Source: Anaerolineae bacterium
GTDB lineage: Bacteria > Chloroflexota > Anaerolineae > J102
NCBI GenBank assembly: GCA_026992375.1
Contig: JALXAF010000294.1
Span: forward strand, 1 to 17,754
Reading direction: 5' to 3'
DNA length: 17,754 bases
The notes below the pieces were generated by a model. It saw only the letters and a program-made list of their open reading frames with translations, made no database searches and was not told the DNA's origin. The position numbers and the translations under genes are program-made. Below are positions 7,582 to 15,133 of this stretch, piece after piece. Each line of letters begins with the position of its first letter. Position 1 is the stretch's first letter.

Positions 7582-10500
7582 ATGAAACAATTCCCCCATC
7601 TTCACCGCACTGCCTGGGCGCTGCTTATCCTGCTGCTCTTATTGGCGGGACTTGGCGTGCAGGCGTTCGCCGCGCCTGGCAATCCGCCCGTTGACATCCA
7701 GGCCAAAATGGGCGCAGCCATCGACGCTGCTCGCCCCCATGCGCCCGATCATGTGCTGGTGCGCCTGGTGCCCGATGCAACGCCCGAAGCCGGTTTTGTT
7801 CCCGTCATAGAACGATGGTACAGAGCGCCAACGCTGCCTGGCGAGACCGCAGATCAGGCGTGGCGCCGGCTGGCTGCATCGCCTCAGATCGAAAAGGTCG
7901 AGCTGGATTATGTCATGCAACTCATCCCCGACAGCCAGCAAGCCGCTCCCGATCGCATCTTCGCCCAGAGTTGGGGCTACGAACCTGACGACCCAAACTT
8001 CCCCGATCAGTGGAATTTCAAGGATGTGCAGGCTCCCGAAGCCTGGCAGCGCGGTTGGACAGGCTCAGGCGTCACAGTGGCGGTGTTGGATACCGGCGTT
8101 TGGCCCGGCCCCGATTTGGCGTGCCGAAGTTTTGCCGATCCAGTCAAAATTATCAGCGGCACAGTCACAACCGGTCTGGCTGCGGCCCAAGACGATGACG
8201 GGCATGGCACGCATGTCACAGGCGCCATCGCCGAATGCACGAACAATGGCTTTCGCGACGCCGGCCTTGCCTATGACGCCACAATCATGCCCGTCAAGGT
8301 TCTGGACGCCAATGGAAGGGGCTTCGATTCAGACGTCGCCCAGGGCATCGAATGGGCCCGAACCCATGGCGCGAAGATCATCAACATGTCGCTGGGCTTC
8401 GATTGTGGAGAAGATGATTACGACGCCTGTTCCAGTGACGTCGTTGACCAGGCTATTGACAACGCTGTCAATGACGGTCTGCTGCTGGTGGCCGCCGCTG
8501 GCGACGATAGCAATGCGCACATCGACTATCCTGCCAACCATCCCGATGTCATGGGCATTAGCGCCGTCGAGATGGGACTGAAACTGGCCCTGTACTCTGA
8601 TCACGGTATGGCGATCAGCATGGCTGCTCCTGGAGGCGATCTCAACGCAGACTTGAATCACGATGGCTTTCTCGACGGCATCGAACAGGAAACGCGCCAC
8701 CCTGGCGATAGCGACTGGAACGTCTGGCTTTACGAAGGCACATCGATAGCGACGCCGCACGTGTCTGCCGCCGCGGCCATGCTCTGGGGCGCTTATCCAA
8801 CGGCGACCGCAGCCGAAATCCGCACAGCGCTGGAAAACAGCGCCCTGGACATCGATGACCCCGGCTTCGATCAGTTTTATGGACATGGCGTTTTGCAGAT
8901 CGCTGACGCATTCTGTCAGCTTTCGGGCGCGGCTTGCGACGATCTCGTCGTCAACGGCGATTTCGAAACCATCGACGGGCCCGATCAGGGCTGGACCATG
9001 ACAAACGCCGAAGGCGCGCCCTACCCCGCCTACACCCTCGCCCAACAACTCACCGGCTCCCGCTCCATGTACTTCGGTCTGAATCCGCCCGACATTCTCG
9101 CCGACGGCATCCAGACGCCCGACTACCGGAAGAAGAGCCGCATTTATCAGGATGTGGACATCCCTGCAGACGCCGATGACGTATTCGTGGATTACTGGTA
9201 CATGCCCTGCACCGAAGAAACGCCTGATTCCAATCCTTCGGCCAGCAACGACGATTGGCAGCGCTTTCGGGTTTATGATCCCACTGAGGACCCCAATCAT
9301 CGCACCCGAGACGTGATCTACATGCACACGCTGGAAAACGACTGCGTCTGGAAACACGTCACCTTCAAGCTGGAAGACTCTTTCAAGGGGCACACCATGC
9401 GATTCAACTTCGCCGTCCAGAACAACTACAACTCCAAAGAGACCTGGATGTTCCTGGATCGAGTGCGGGTGATCGCCTACACTTACGCGCCGCCGCCTCC
9501 AACCATCGATCTCAGCCTGACGAAAACCGTTGATCAGAGCGCACCCACCGTGGGAGATGACGTGGTCTTCGCCATCACCGTCACCAACAGCGGGCCCGAC
9601 GACGCCAGCGGCGTGCAGGTCACCGATCTGCTGCCTTCCGGCTACGCCTATGTGGGCGATAGCGGCAACGGCAATTACAGCAGCAACACCGGGCTTTGGG
9701 ATATCGGCGATCTCGCCAACGGGGCCGCGGCCACCCTGCACATCACCGCCACGGTCAACGCGTCGGGCGTTTACACCAACGTGGCGGAGGTCAGCGCAGC
9801 CAATGAGACCGACGCAGACTCCACGCCCGGCAACAACGAACCTGCGGAGGACGACCAGGACAGTGCGGTGACAACGCCCGCGCAGCCTCCGGTGATGATC
9901 GATCTCAGTCTATCCAAGACGGTGAACAACGCATCGCCGAGTGTGGGAGATGACGTCACTTTCGCCATCACCGTCACCAACAGCGGGCCCGACGACGCCA
10001 GCGGCGTGCAGGTCATCGATCTGCTGCCTTCGGGCTTCACCTACGCGGGTGACGACAGCTCTGGCAGCTACGCCAGCAACACCGGGCTTTGGGATATCGG
10101 CGATCTCGCCAACGGAGCCGCGGCCACCCTGCACATCACGGCCACGGTCAACGCGTCGGGCGTTTACACCAACGTGGCGGAGGTCAGCGCAGCCAATGAG
10201 ACCGACGCAGACTCCACGCCCGGCAACAATGATCCCGCGGAGGACGACCAGGACAGCGCAACCGCCCTGCCGGTTCGAGTCATCGATCTCAGCTTAACCA
10301 AGCAGGTGAGCGACTCCACCCCCAAGATGGGAAGCAATGTCGTCTTCACCCTCACCGTGAATAACAGCGGGCCCGATGACGCCAGCGGCGTGCAGGTCAC
10401 CGATCTGCTGCCTTCCGGCTACGCCTATGTGGGCGATAGCGGCAACGGCAATTACAGCAGCAACACCGGGCTCTGGGATATCGGCGATCTCGCCAACGGA

Positions 10501-12141
10501 GCCGCGGCCACCTTGCACATCACCGCCACAGTCAACGCGTCGGGCGTTTACACCAACGTGGCGGAGGTCAGCGCAGCCAATGAGACCGACGCAGACTCCA
10601 CGCCCGGCAACAATGATCCCGCGGAGGACGATCAGGATAGCGCTGTAACGACGCCAACGCCCGTCATCGATCTCAGCCTGACCAAATCCGTGGATAACGC
10701 CACCCCGGCCTCCGGCTCCCAGATCGTCTTCGAGATCACCGTTGAAAATAACGGGCCCGCCGACGCCAGCGGCGTGCAGGTCATCGATCTGCTGCCTTCC
10801 GGCTACGCCTACGCGGGCGACGACGCCAACGGCAATTACAGCAGCAACACCGGGCTCTGGGATATCGGCGATCTCGCCAACGGGGCCGCGGCCACCCTGA
10901 ACATCACCGCCACGGTCAACGCGTCGGGCGTTTACACCAACGTGGCGGAGGTCAGCGCAGCCAATGAGACCGACGCAGACTCCACGCCCGGCAACAATGA
11001 TCCCGCGGAGGACGACCAGGACAGTGCGGTGACGATGCCGAAAATCCCCACCATCTTCGCCGACGACATCAACATCGCTCCGGGCGTGCCCTTCTCTATG
11101 CCCGTCTCCATGAAGGACTTCCCGTCTCCGGGCACCGGCGCACTCACCCTGGAGATCACCTTCGATCCCGCGGTCATCACCCCCACAAGCTGCGAGCCCG
11201 ATCCGGACCATCTCTTCGACAGCGCCCTGTGCAACGAGAATTACGCGACGGGCAAGGTGCAGATGACATTCCTCAGCACCACAGGGGCCGTTGGCGACCA
11301 TCCTCTGGCGAAGATCGGATTCACCGGCAACGGCGCAGCAGGCGATTCCACGCCCGTCACAGTCACAGTCGCGACCATTTCCAATCCCTCCGGCGCAGAC
11401 ATCCAGCCATACGTTGCCACCGATGACGGCTCCGTCACTCTGGGCGTCGAGAAGGGCGATGTCAACTGCGATGACCAGGTGAACTCCGTGGATGCGCTTT
11501 TTGTGCTGCAACATGATGTGGGCCTGCGGAGCGTCAGTCAGCAATGCCCGCCCCCGCAAGGCTCCCTGTACGGCCCGGCATGTGATGTAAACAACGACTC
11601 CCAGTGCAACAGCGTGGACGCGCTGCTCATCATGCAGTGCGATGTGGGCATCCCCAACCAGCTCTGTCCGGTCACCGCCATGCTGGGCATGACGCCCCAT
11701 GCACCGCTTCAGTCGGCCAGCGTCGCAGTCGGACGAGCCATCGTCGAACAAGAAGATCAGGTCACTATCCCCGTTACGGCGGATGTGGTCGACGCGTCGC
11801 TAGGCGCGAGCACCATCGAGCTGCACTATGACGCTAGCGTCGTGCGCCCGACCGCCTGCGATCCTGATCCCGACAACCAGTTCGACTCGCGGCTCTGCAA
11901 CATCGACGAAGGGAAACAGCAGATCACCTTCAACATGATTTCCACCAGCGGCGTCAGCGGTTCCATCGCCCTGGCGAACATCACATTCCAGGCCGTTGGC
12001 GAATCGGGGGATAGAAGTCCGCTCACCGCGACGGCCCGCACCTTCGCCAACACCGAGGGCCGCGACATCCCCACCCAGATTCGCCAGGGAGAGATCCGCA
12101 TTCAGGACGCATTCCTCTTCCTGCCCATCACAACCAAATAA
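7582..12141 (+). CDS. Secreted S8 (subtilisin-like) protease with four DUF11 repeats and a cohesin-dockerin-cohesin tail
   Basis: Predicted extracellular 1519-aa protein. Signal peptide 1-30 (hydrophobic 11-26, cut after AFA). Prodomain-like region about 50-115. The S8 catalytic domain has Asp170 (VAVLDTGVW), His208 (DDDGHGTHVTG) and Ser388 (EGTSIATPHVS). The oxyanion-hole Asn is replaced by Asp308 (AAAGDDSN). A beta-rich domain spans about 445-635 (LVVNGDFE...). Four DUF11 repeats start at residues 642, 773, 901 and 1029. A cohesin-like domain (about 1154-1290) is followed by a type I dockerin with two calcium loops, DVNCDDQVNSVD (1293-1304) and DVNNDSQCNSVD (1335-1346), and a second cohesin-like domain (about 1378-1508). 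The C-terminus is FLFLPITTK. The ATG at 7582 has AGGAGG (7571-7576) 5 nt upstream, which fixes the start over the one at 7522. Substrates are unknown. Self-assembly or anchoring through cohesin-dockerin contacts is inferred. Confidence 0.92.
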   Translation: MKQFPHLHRTAWALLILLLLLAGLGVQAFAAPGNPPVDIQAKMGAAIDAARPHAPDHVLVRLVPDATPEAGFVPVIERWYRAPTLPGETADQAWRRLAASPQIEKVELDYVMQLIPDSQQAAPDRIFAQSWGYEPDDPNFPDQWNFKDVQAPEAWQRGWTGSGVTVAVLDTGVWPGPDLACRSFADPVKIISGTVTTGLAAAQDDDGHGTHVTGAIAECTNNGFRDAGLAYDATIMPVKVLDANGRGFDSDVAQGIEWARTHGAKIINMSLGFDCGEDDYDACSSDVVDQAIDNAVNDGLLLVAAAGDDSNAHIDYPANHPDVMGISAVEMGLKLALYSDHGMAISMAAPGGDLNADLNHDGFLDGIEQETRHPGDSDWNVWLYEGTSIATPHVSAAAAMLWGAYPTATAAEIRTALENSALDIDDPGFDQFYGHGVLQIADAFCQLSGAACDDLVVNGDFETIDGPDQGWTMTNAEGAPYPAYTLAQQLTGSRSMYFGLNPPDILADGIQTPDYRKKSRIYQDVDIPADADDVFVDYWYMPCTEETPDSNPSASNDDWQRFRVYDPTEDPNHRTRDVIYMHTLENDCVWKHVTFKLEDSFKGHTMRFNFAVQNNYNSKETWMFLDRVRVIAYTYAPPPPTIDLSLTKTVDQSAPTVGDDVVFAITVTNSGPDDASGVQVTDLLPSGYAYVGDSGNGNYSSNTGLWDIGDLANGAAATLHITATVNASGVYTNVAEVSAANETDADSTPGNNEPAEDDQDSAVTTPAQPPVMIDLSLSKTVNNASPSVGDDVTFAITVTNSGPDDASGVQVIDLLPSGFTYAGDDSSGSYASNTGLWDIGDLANGAAATLHITATVNASGVYTNVAEVSAANETDADSTPGNNDPAEDDQDSATALPVRVIDLSLTKQVSDSTPKMGSNVVFTLTVNNSGPDDASGVQVTDLLPSGYAYVGDSGNGNYSSNTGLWDIGDLANGAAATLHITATVNASGVYTNVAEVSAANETDADSTPGNNDPAEDDQDSAVTTPTPVIDLSLTKSVDNATPASGSQIVFEITVENNGPADASGVQVIDLLPSGYAYAGDDANGNYSSNTGLWDIGDLANGAAATLNITATVNASGVYTNVAEVSAANETDADSTPGNNDPAEDDQDSAVTMPKIPTIFADDINIAPGVPFSMPVSMKDFPSPGTGALTLEITFDPAVITPTSCEPDPDHLFDSALCNENYATGKVQMTFLSTTGAVGDHPLAKIGFTGNGAAGDSTPVTVTVATISNPSGADIQPYVATDDGSVTLGVEKGDVNCDDQVNSVDALFVLQHDVGLRSVSQQCPPPQGSLYGPACDVNNDSQCNSVDALLIMQCDVGIPNQLCPVTAMLGMTPHAPLQSASVAVGRAIVEQEDQVTIPVTADVVDASLGASTIELHYDASVVRPTACDPDPDNQFDSRLCNIDEGKQQITFNMISTSGVSGSIALANITFQAVGESGDRSPLTATARTFANTEGRDIPTQIRQGEIRIQDAFLFLPITTK
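9505..11037 (+). repeat. Four in-frame DUF11 repeats, 393/384/384/372 bp
   Basis: Units start at 9505, 9898, 10282 and 10666, each at an ATCGATCTCAG sequence (encoding IDLSL). The roughly first 90 bp of each unit differ. The remainder, from CGGGCCTG-like NGP(D/A)DASGVQV onward to NN(E/D)PAEDDQDSA, is almost identical at the nucleotide level, including silent sites. Units 1 and 3 share a middle segment (VTDLLPSGYAYVGDSGNGNY); units 2 and 4 share another (VIDLLPSG and YAGDD). Confidence 0.93.
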
Positions 12142-12164
12142 TCCCTGTTAACTTCCAACTCACC

Positions 12165-12200
12165 AAAAAGCCGGAGCGGCCATCGCCCTCCGGCTTTTTT
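12165..12200 (+). terminator. Rho-independent terminator of the protease gene
   Basis: AAAAAGCCGGAG (12165-12176) and CTCCGGCTTTTT (12188-12199) form a perfect 12-bp stem with an 11-nt loop, ending in six T. It starts 23 bp after the stop codon. Confidence 0.92.
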
Positions 12201-12211
12201 CATCAATACCC

Positions 12212-12269
12212 GCCGGATTGCGAATCCGGCTGGATGCAGAGAGCTCTCAGGGCGGATTGCGAATCCGCC
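12212..12269. repeat. Two GGATTGCGAATCC hairpins
   Basis: GCCGGATTGCGAATCCGGC (12212-12230) and GGCGGATTGCGAATCCGCC (12251-12269) are both perfect 8-bp stems with a GCG loop. They differ by compensating base changes in the stem (CCGG versus GCGG), which suggests the paired structure is what is kept. Confidence 0.85.
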
Positions 12270-12303
12270 CGGCGTCTCATCCCCTGAAATCCAAAAGAAC
12301 CAC

Positions 12304-12636
12304 AAAATCTTTTGGGTGCGTCCAATTTCGGTTGGGTGCATTCTCATTCCGGCCAAATTGCCGAGTAAGGTGCGACGCACTTGAAACGAGCGTTGGCCTC
12401 ACGTCCACCTGGGCGACCTCAGAGCGTGCGGGGACGCGGCCACGGTTTATGGAAAGTGCGTCGCACCTGACCTAGCCCCGCAGGGGCGCTGTTTCTAGCG
12501 GGGGACTTTATCCCCCGGCGCTGGCGGTAGGCGCGAAGCGCCCCGGGCCTATAACCGGATTATTTTGTCAATGTTCATCAGTCGGCTGGTTGCCGCGACA
12601 GCGCCCAACTCATTTTGGACATACCCAAATCTTTTT
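12304..12636. repeat. Diverged long inverted repeat around the AGGTGCGACGCACTT element
   Basis: The 25 bases at 12304-12328 and those at 12612-12636 are reverse complements at 18 of 25 positions (shared core TTGGAC..ACCCAAA). The pair encloses the 12368-12468 element and the tandem hairpins, a second case of nesting. The degree of divergence makes this less certain than the other pairs. Confidence 0.45.
12368..12468. repeat. 101-bp element with perfect 15-bp terminal inverted repeats
   Basis: AGGTGCGACGCACTT (12368-12382) and AAGTGCGTCGCACCT (12454-12468) are perfect reverse complements. Each arm is itself a small palindrome (GTGCG-A-CGCAC). The interior has no ORF. I see no target-site duplication, so transposition as a MITE is not shown. 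Confidence 0.75.
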
Positions 12637-12807
12637 GCCTCATCAAATCGAGAAGTCTCATCATCAGCCCGCGGGATTCGCTGCTGATAACGCGGATGCA
12701 GCGGATTTCCGCGGATTTTTGTAGCTACTAAGATAGACGCTGAGCCAACGTTCAAGACAGCGTTCGTCAGTTTTGCAGCCTTGGCCGCTGTGCCTGGCCC
12801 CCACCCC

Positions 12808-12892
12808 GGCCCTCCTCCGCCAGTCGCTTCGCTCCTTTGCAGGGGAGGGAGCCGCAGGTTTGCAAAGTTTTTTGCAGACGGAGAGGAGGGCC
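12808..12892. repeat. Inverted repeat with GGCCCTCCTC arms
   Basis: GGCCCTCCTC (12808-12817) faces GAGGAGGGCC (12883-12892). The interior is purine/pyrimidine-skewed (CAGGGGAGGGAGCCGCAGG). It belongs to the class of dispersed repeats that, when translated, yield 'PTPALL...SFAGEGA'-like spurious peptides. Confidence 0.65.
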
Positions 12893-12951
12893 TGCCGTAG
12901 CAGAAGCCAAGCCAGCGAAAATAGACAGAGCATCTTATGTTACGTCACTCC

Positions 12952-12986
12952 GAATGCGTGGCTACCTCACGCATTACGCATCACGC
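12952..12986. repeat. ACGCATY heptamer array with a hairpin
   Basis: CTCACGC, ATTACGC and ATCACGC (12966-12986) follow each other in exact 7-bp register. AATGCGTG just upstream pairs with CACGCATT in the array over 8 bp. Confidence 0.7.
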
Positions 12987-13076
12987 CGGTTGCAAACTCG
13001 CCCAACGTGGGCTTTGCCAACCTTCAGCAACCAGCGATCATCCTATTTCCAAAGCAGTCCGACGGCGGGCACGCCC

Positions 13077-13227
13077 GCGCCGATACCGATGAAAATGAGA
13101 ACGCAGATTTTCGCAGATGCTTCGCAGAATTCCACTGATTACTGATAACTGATCACTGATTACTTTATTTTCATAGCAGGCGACACGCGCGGTGGCGCGC
13201 CGATACCGATGAAATGAGAACGCAGAT
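13077..13227. repeat. Direct repeat of about 30 bp, copies 120 bp apart, enclosing an ACTGATN heptamer array
   Basis: The 32 bp at 13077-13108 recur at 13197-13227 with one A deleted; both begin GCGCCGATACCGATGAAA and end ACGCAGAT. Between them lie four 7-bp units in exact register (ACTGATT, ACTGATA, ACTGATC, ACTGATT; 13134-13161). The arrangement could reflect a duplication or an insertion bounded by repeats. Confidence 0.85.
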
Positions 13228-13304
13228 GACACGGATGCTTCGCAACGCAGATTTTTTCTTTATCATCTGCGTTCATCCGTTTCAATCTGCGTCATCTGCG
13301 TTCT
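13217..13304. repeat. ATCTGCG-family inverted repeat behind ilvD
   Basis: AGAACGCAGATGAC (13217-13230) pairs perfectly with GTCATCTGCGTTCT (13291-13304). Further AACGCAGAT / ATCTGCGTT pairing lies inside, with units of about 9 bp. It begins 28 bp past the ilvD stop in the direction of ilvD transcription and might act as its 3'-end structure. There is an A/T-rich loop but no classic U-tract. Confidence 0.8.
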
Positions 13305-13332
13305 ATTTACGGAACAGGTTCGGCTGCGTCTC

Positions 13333-15039
13333 TCACCATGCCAGCACAGCGCCCTGCGAGCCGCTGGTGACCATCTTGGCGTAGCGGCGTAGGTAGCGGG
13401 GCAGGTTCGGGCGCTCCAGCGGCCGCCAGTTCGCCCGCCGCCGTTCCAGCTCCTCATCCGAAACGTGCAACTCCAGGCGCCGGTTGGGGATGTCCACCGT
13501 GATTATGTCGCCCTGCTCGATGAGGGCGATGGGCCCGCCCGCGGCCGCCTCGGGACTGATGTGTCCCACGCACGCGCCGCGGGTGCCGCCGCTGAACCGG
13601 CCATCGGTGATAAGTGCTACGCTGCTGCCCAGGCCCTGGCCCATGATCAAACTGGTGGGCGAGAGCATCTCCTGCATGCCCGGCCCCCCGCGCGGACCCT
13701 CGTAGCGGATGACCACTACATCGCCCGGCTGCACCTCTCGGGCCATGATGCCCGCCAAGGCCTCCTCCTGGCTTTCGTAGATGCGGGCCGGACCGGTGTG
13801 CGTCATCATCTCGGGCAGCACGCCCGCGGTCTTCACCACCCCGCCCTCGGGCGCGAGATTGCCGAAGAGCATGGCCAGACCGCCCTCCTGACTGTACGCG
13901 TCCTCCAGGGGATGAATCACCCGCTCGTCTTTGATCTCGGCCCCGGCGATGTTCTCGCCCAAGGTTTTGCCCGTGACGGTGAGGGTGTCGGTGTGCAGCA
14001 GGCCCGGCTTGCGGCTCAGCTCGTTGAGAATGGCGCTGATGCCGCCCGCCCGGTGCACATCCTCCATGTGGAAGGGGCTGGAGGGCGAGACCTTGCAGAT
14101 ATTGGGCGTGCGGCGGCTGATCTCGTCCACCCGGGCCACGTCGTAATCGATGCCCGCCTCGTTGGCGATGGCCAGGGTGTGCAGCACGGTGTTGGTGCTG
14201 CCGCCCATGGCCACATCCAACGTAAACGCATTGTCGATGGCCTTCTCGGTGACGATGTCGCGGATTTTTATGTCATTTTCCAGCAGATACATGATCTGCC
14301 GGGCCGCGCGGCGGGCCAGCTCCTCCCGCTCTGGCGTGCAGGCCAGGGCCGTGCCATTGCCAGGCAAGGCGATACCCAAAGCCTCGGACAGGCAGTTCAT
14401 GCTGTTGGCCGTGAACATGCCCGAACAGCTTCCGCAGCCCGGACAGCCGTAATGCTCCAGCGCGTCCAGCTCCTTCAGATCGATCTGGCCCTCGGTGTAT
14501 GCGCCCACGCCCTCGAACACCGAGATCAGGTCCACCACCTTGCCATTGGGCATGACGCCCGCGGCCATGGGCCCGCCCGAGATGAAGATGGTGGGGATGT
14601 TGCAACGCAGCGCGCCCATGATCATGCCGGGCACGATTTTATCGCAGTTGGGGATGCAGATAAGCGCGTCGAACTGATGGGCCTGCACCACCGTCTCCAC
14701 GCTGTCCGCGATGAGCTCGCGGCTGGGCAGGCTGTATTTCATGCCCTCATGGCCCATGGCGATGCCGTCATCCACGCCAATGGTGTTGAAAATGAATGGC
14801 ACGCCGCCCGCCTTGCGCACCTCCTCCTTGATCATGTGACCGAACTCGTCCAGATGCACATGGCCGGGAATGATGTCGATGTAGCTGTTGGCGATGGCGA
14901 TGAATGGCTTGTCGAAGTCTTCGTCTTTCACGCCTGTGGCCCGCAGCAAACTGCGGTGCGGCGCACGCTCGACGCCTTTTTTGACGATGTCGGAACGATA
15001 ATGGCGTTGCTTGGAGGATGATGGGTTGGATGAAATCAT
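13333..15039 (-). CDS. ilvD: Dihydroxyacid dehydratase IlvD
   Basis: Catalyses dehydration of 2,3-dihydroxy-3-methylbutanoate (or -pentanoate) to the 2-oxo acid, the third common step of valine, isoleucine and leucine synthesis; cytoplasmic Fe-S enzyme. The 568-aa length is normal. Motifs: ERAPHRSLLRATG, FIAIANSYIDIIPGHVHLDE, FIFNTIGVDDGIAMGHEGM, PNCDKIVPGM (C132, K134), CPGCGSCSGMFTANSMNCL (C199, C202, C205), LDVAMGGSTNTVLHTLA and ITDGRFSGGTRGACVGHISP. The segment PGHVHL has no cysteine where the [2Fe-2S] plant/mycobacterial type has one (PCN-(L/M)-HL), so this is nearer the E. coli type. The ATG is at 15037-15039 with only a weak ribosome site. The phosphodiesterase gene lies 94 bp upstream on the same strand. 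As an Fe-S enzyme it is a likely client of the Suf system. Confidence 0.97.
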   Translation of the reverse strand: MISSNPSSSKQRHYRSDIVKKGVERAPHRSLLRATGVKDEDFDKPFIAIANSYIDIIPGHVHLDEFGHMIKEEVRKAGGVPFIFNTIGVDDGIAMGHEGMKYSLPSRELIADSVETVVQAHQFDALICIPNCDKIVPGMIMGALRCNIPTIFISGGPMAAGVMPNGKVVDLISVFEGVGAYTEGQIDLKELDALEHYGCPGCGSCSGMFTANSMNCLSEALGIALPGNGTALACTPEREELARRAARQIMYLLENDIKIRDIVTEKAIDNAFTLDVAMGGSTNTVLHTLAIANEAGIDYDVARVDEISRRTPNICKVSPSSPFHMEDVHRAGGISAILNELSRKPGLLHTDTLTVTGKTLGENIAGAEIKDERVIHPLEDAYSQEGGLAMLFGNLAPEGGVVKTAGVLPEMMTHTGPARIYESQEEALAGIMAREVQPGDVVVIRYEGPRGGPGMQEMLSPTSLIMGQGLGSSVALITDGRFSGGTRGACVGHISPEAAAGGPIALIEQGDIITVDIPNRRLELHVSDEELERRRANWRPLERPNLPRYLRRYAKMVTSGSQGAVLAW

Positions 15040-15064
15040 GATACACTCACAAATAAGGATTTTG

Positions 15065-15120
15065 CGTCAAACGTCATGGTCAAACGCCGAAAAGTGGAGC
15101 CCGTGGATGACATTTGACGG
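15065..15120. repeat. TTTGACG-family paired array between the phosphodiesterase gene and ilvD
   Basis: CGTCAAA (15065-15071), CGTCATG (15072-15078) and GTCAAAC (15079-15085) face ATGACAT (15107-15113) and TTGACGG (15114-15120). It fills most of the 94-bp spacer between two co-directional genes. Confidence 0.75.
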
Positions 15121-15133
15121 ACGGAAGAGAAGT

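Larger units (their letters stand above)
12201..13332. other. 1.1-kb gene-free, repeat-packed region between convergent genes
   Basis: No open frame here shows a ribosome site, domain or family resemblance; the longest ones (for example 12773-13138 plus, 12664-12933 minus) only translate repeats. Named pieces are listed separately. Further hairpins run in tandem at 12474-12553 (GCCCCGCAGGGGC, a GGGGG/CCCCC stem and GGCGCGAAGCGCC). A 9-10-bp-period GCGGAT repeat lies at 12689-12721. The region lies between the ends of two convergent transcription units and looks like a sink for short repeat elements. Confidence 0.75.

Noticed and set aside
9505..11037. CRISPR-like periodic repeats
   Set aside because: The period is about 384 bp, the units are in frame and encode DUF11 domains; no short repeat-spacer pattern exists anywhere in the window.
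8329..11751. Long minus-strand open frames (470 and 485 codons) opposite the protease gene
   Set aside because: They mirror the DUF11 and dockerin coding sequence, repeat with it, and show no start signals or domains; GC-rich codon bias explains the lack of stops.
12773..13138. Small plus-strand gene of 121 codons in the repeat region
   Set aside because: It has no ribosome site and runs through three unrelated repeat families; the product resembles the spurious peptides typical of dispersed repeats.
13134..13161. Heptamer arrays read as replication-origin iterons or DnaA boxes
   Set aside because: Units are 7 bp with no spacer, no TTATNCACA-like boxes are seen, and similar arrays are scattered over several spacers without replication genes nearby.
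13038..13232. Minus-strand 64-codon open frame containing VISDQLSVIS
   Set aside because: This peptide is simply the ACTGATN heptamer array translated; no ribosome site or domain.
13465..15021. Long plus-strand open frame (518 codons) opposite ilvD
   Set aside because: It is the antisense shadow of a gene with all IlvD motifs; its translation is rich in His, Gln, Ala and Gly without any recognisable domain and has no ribosome site.
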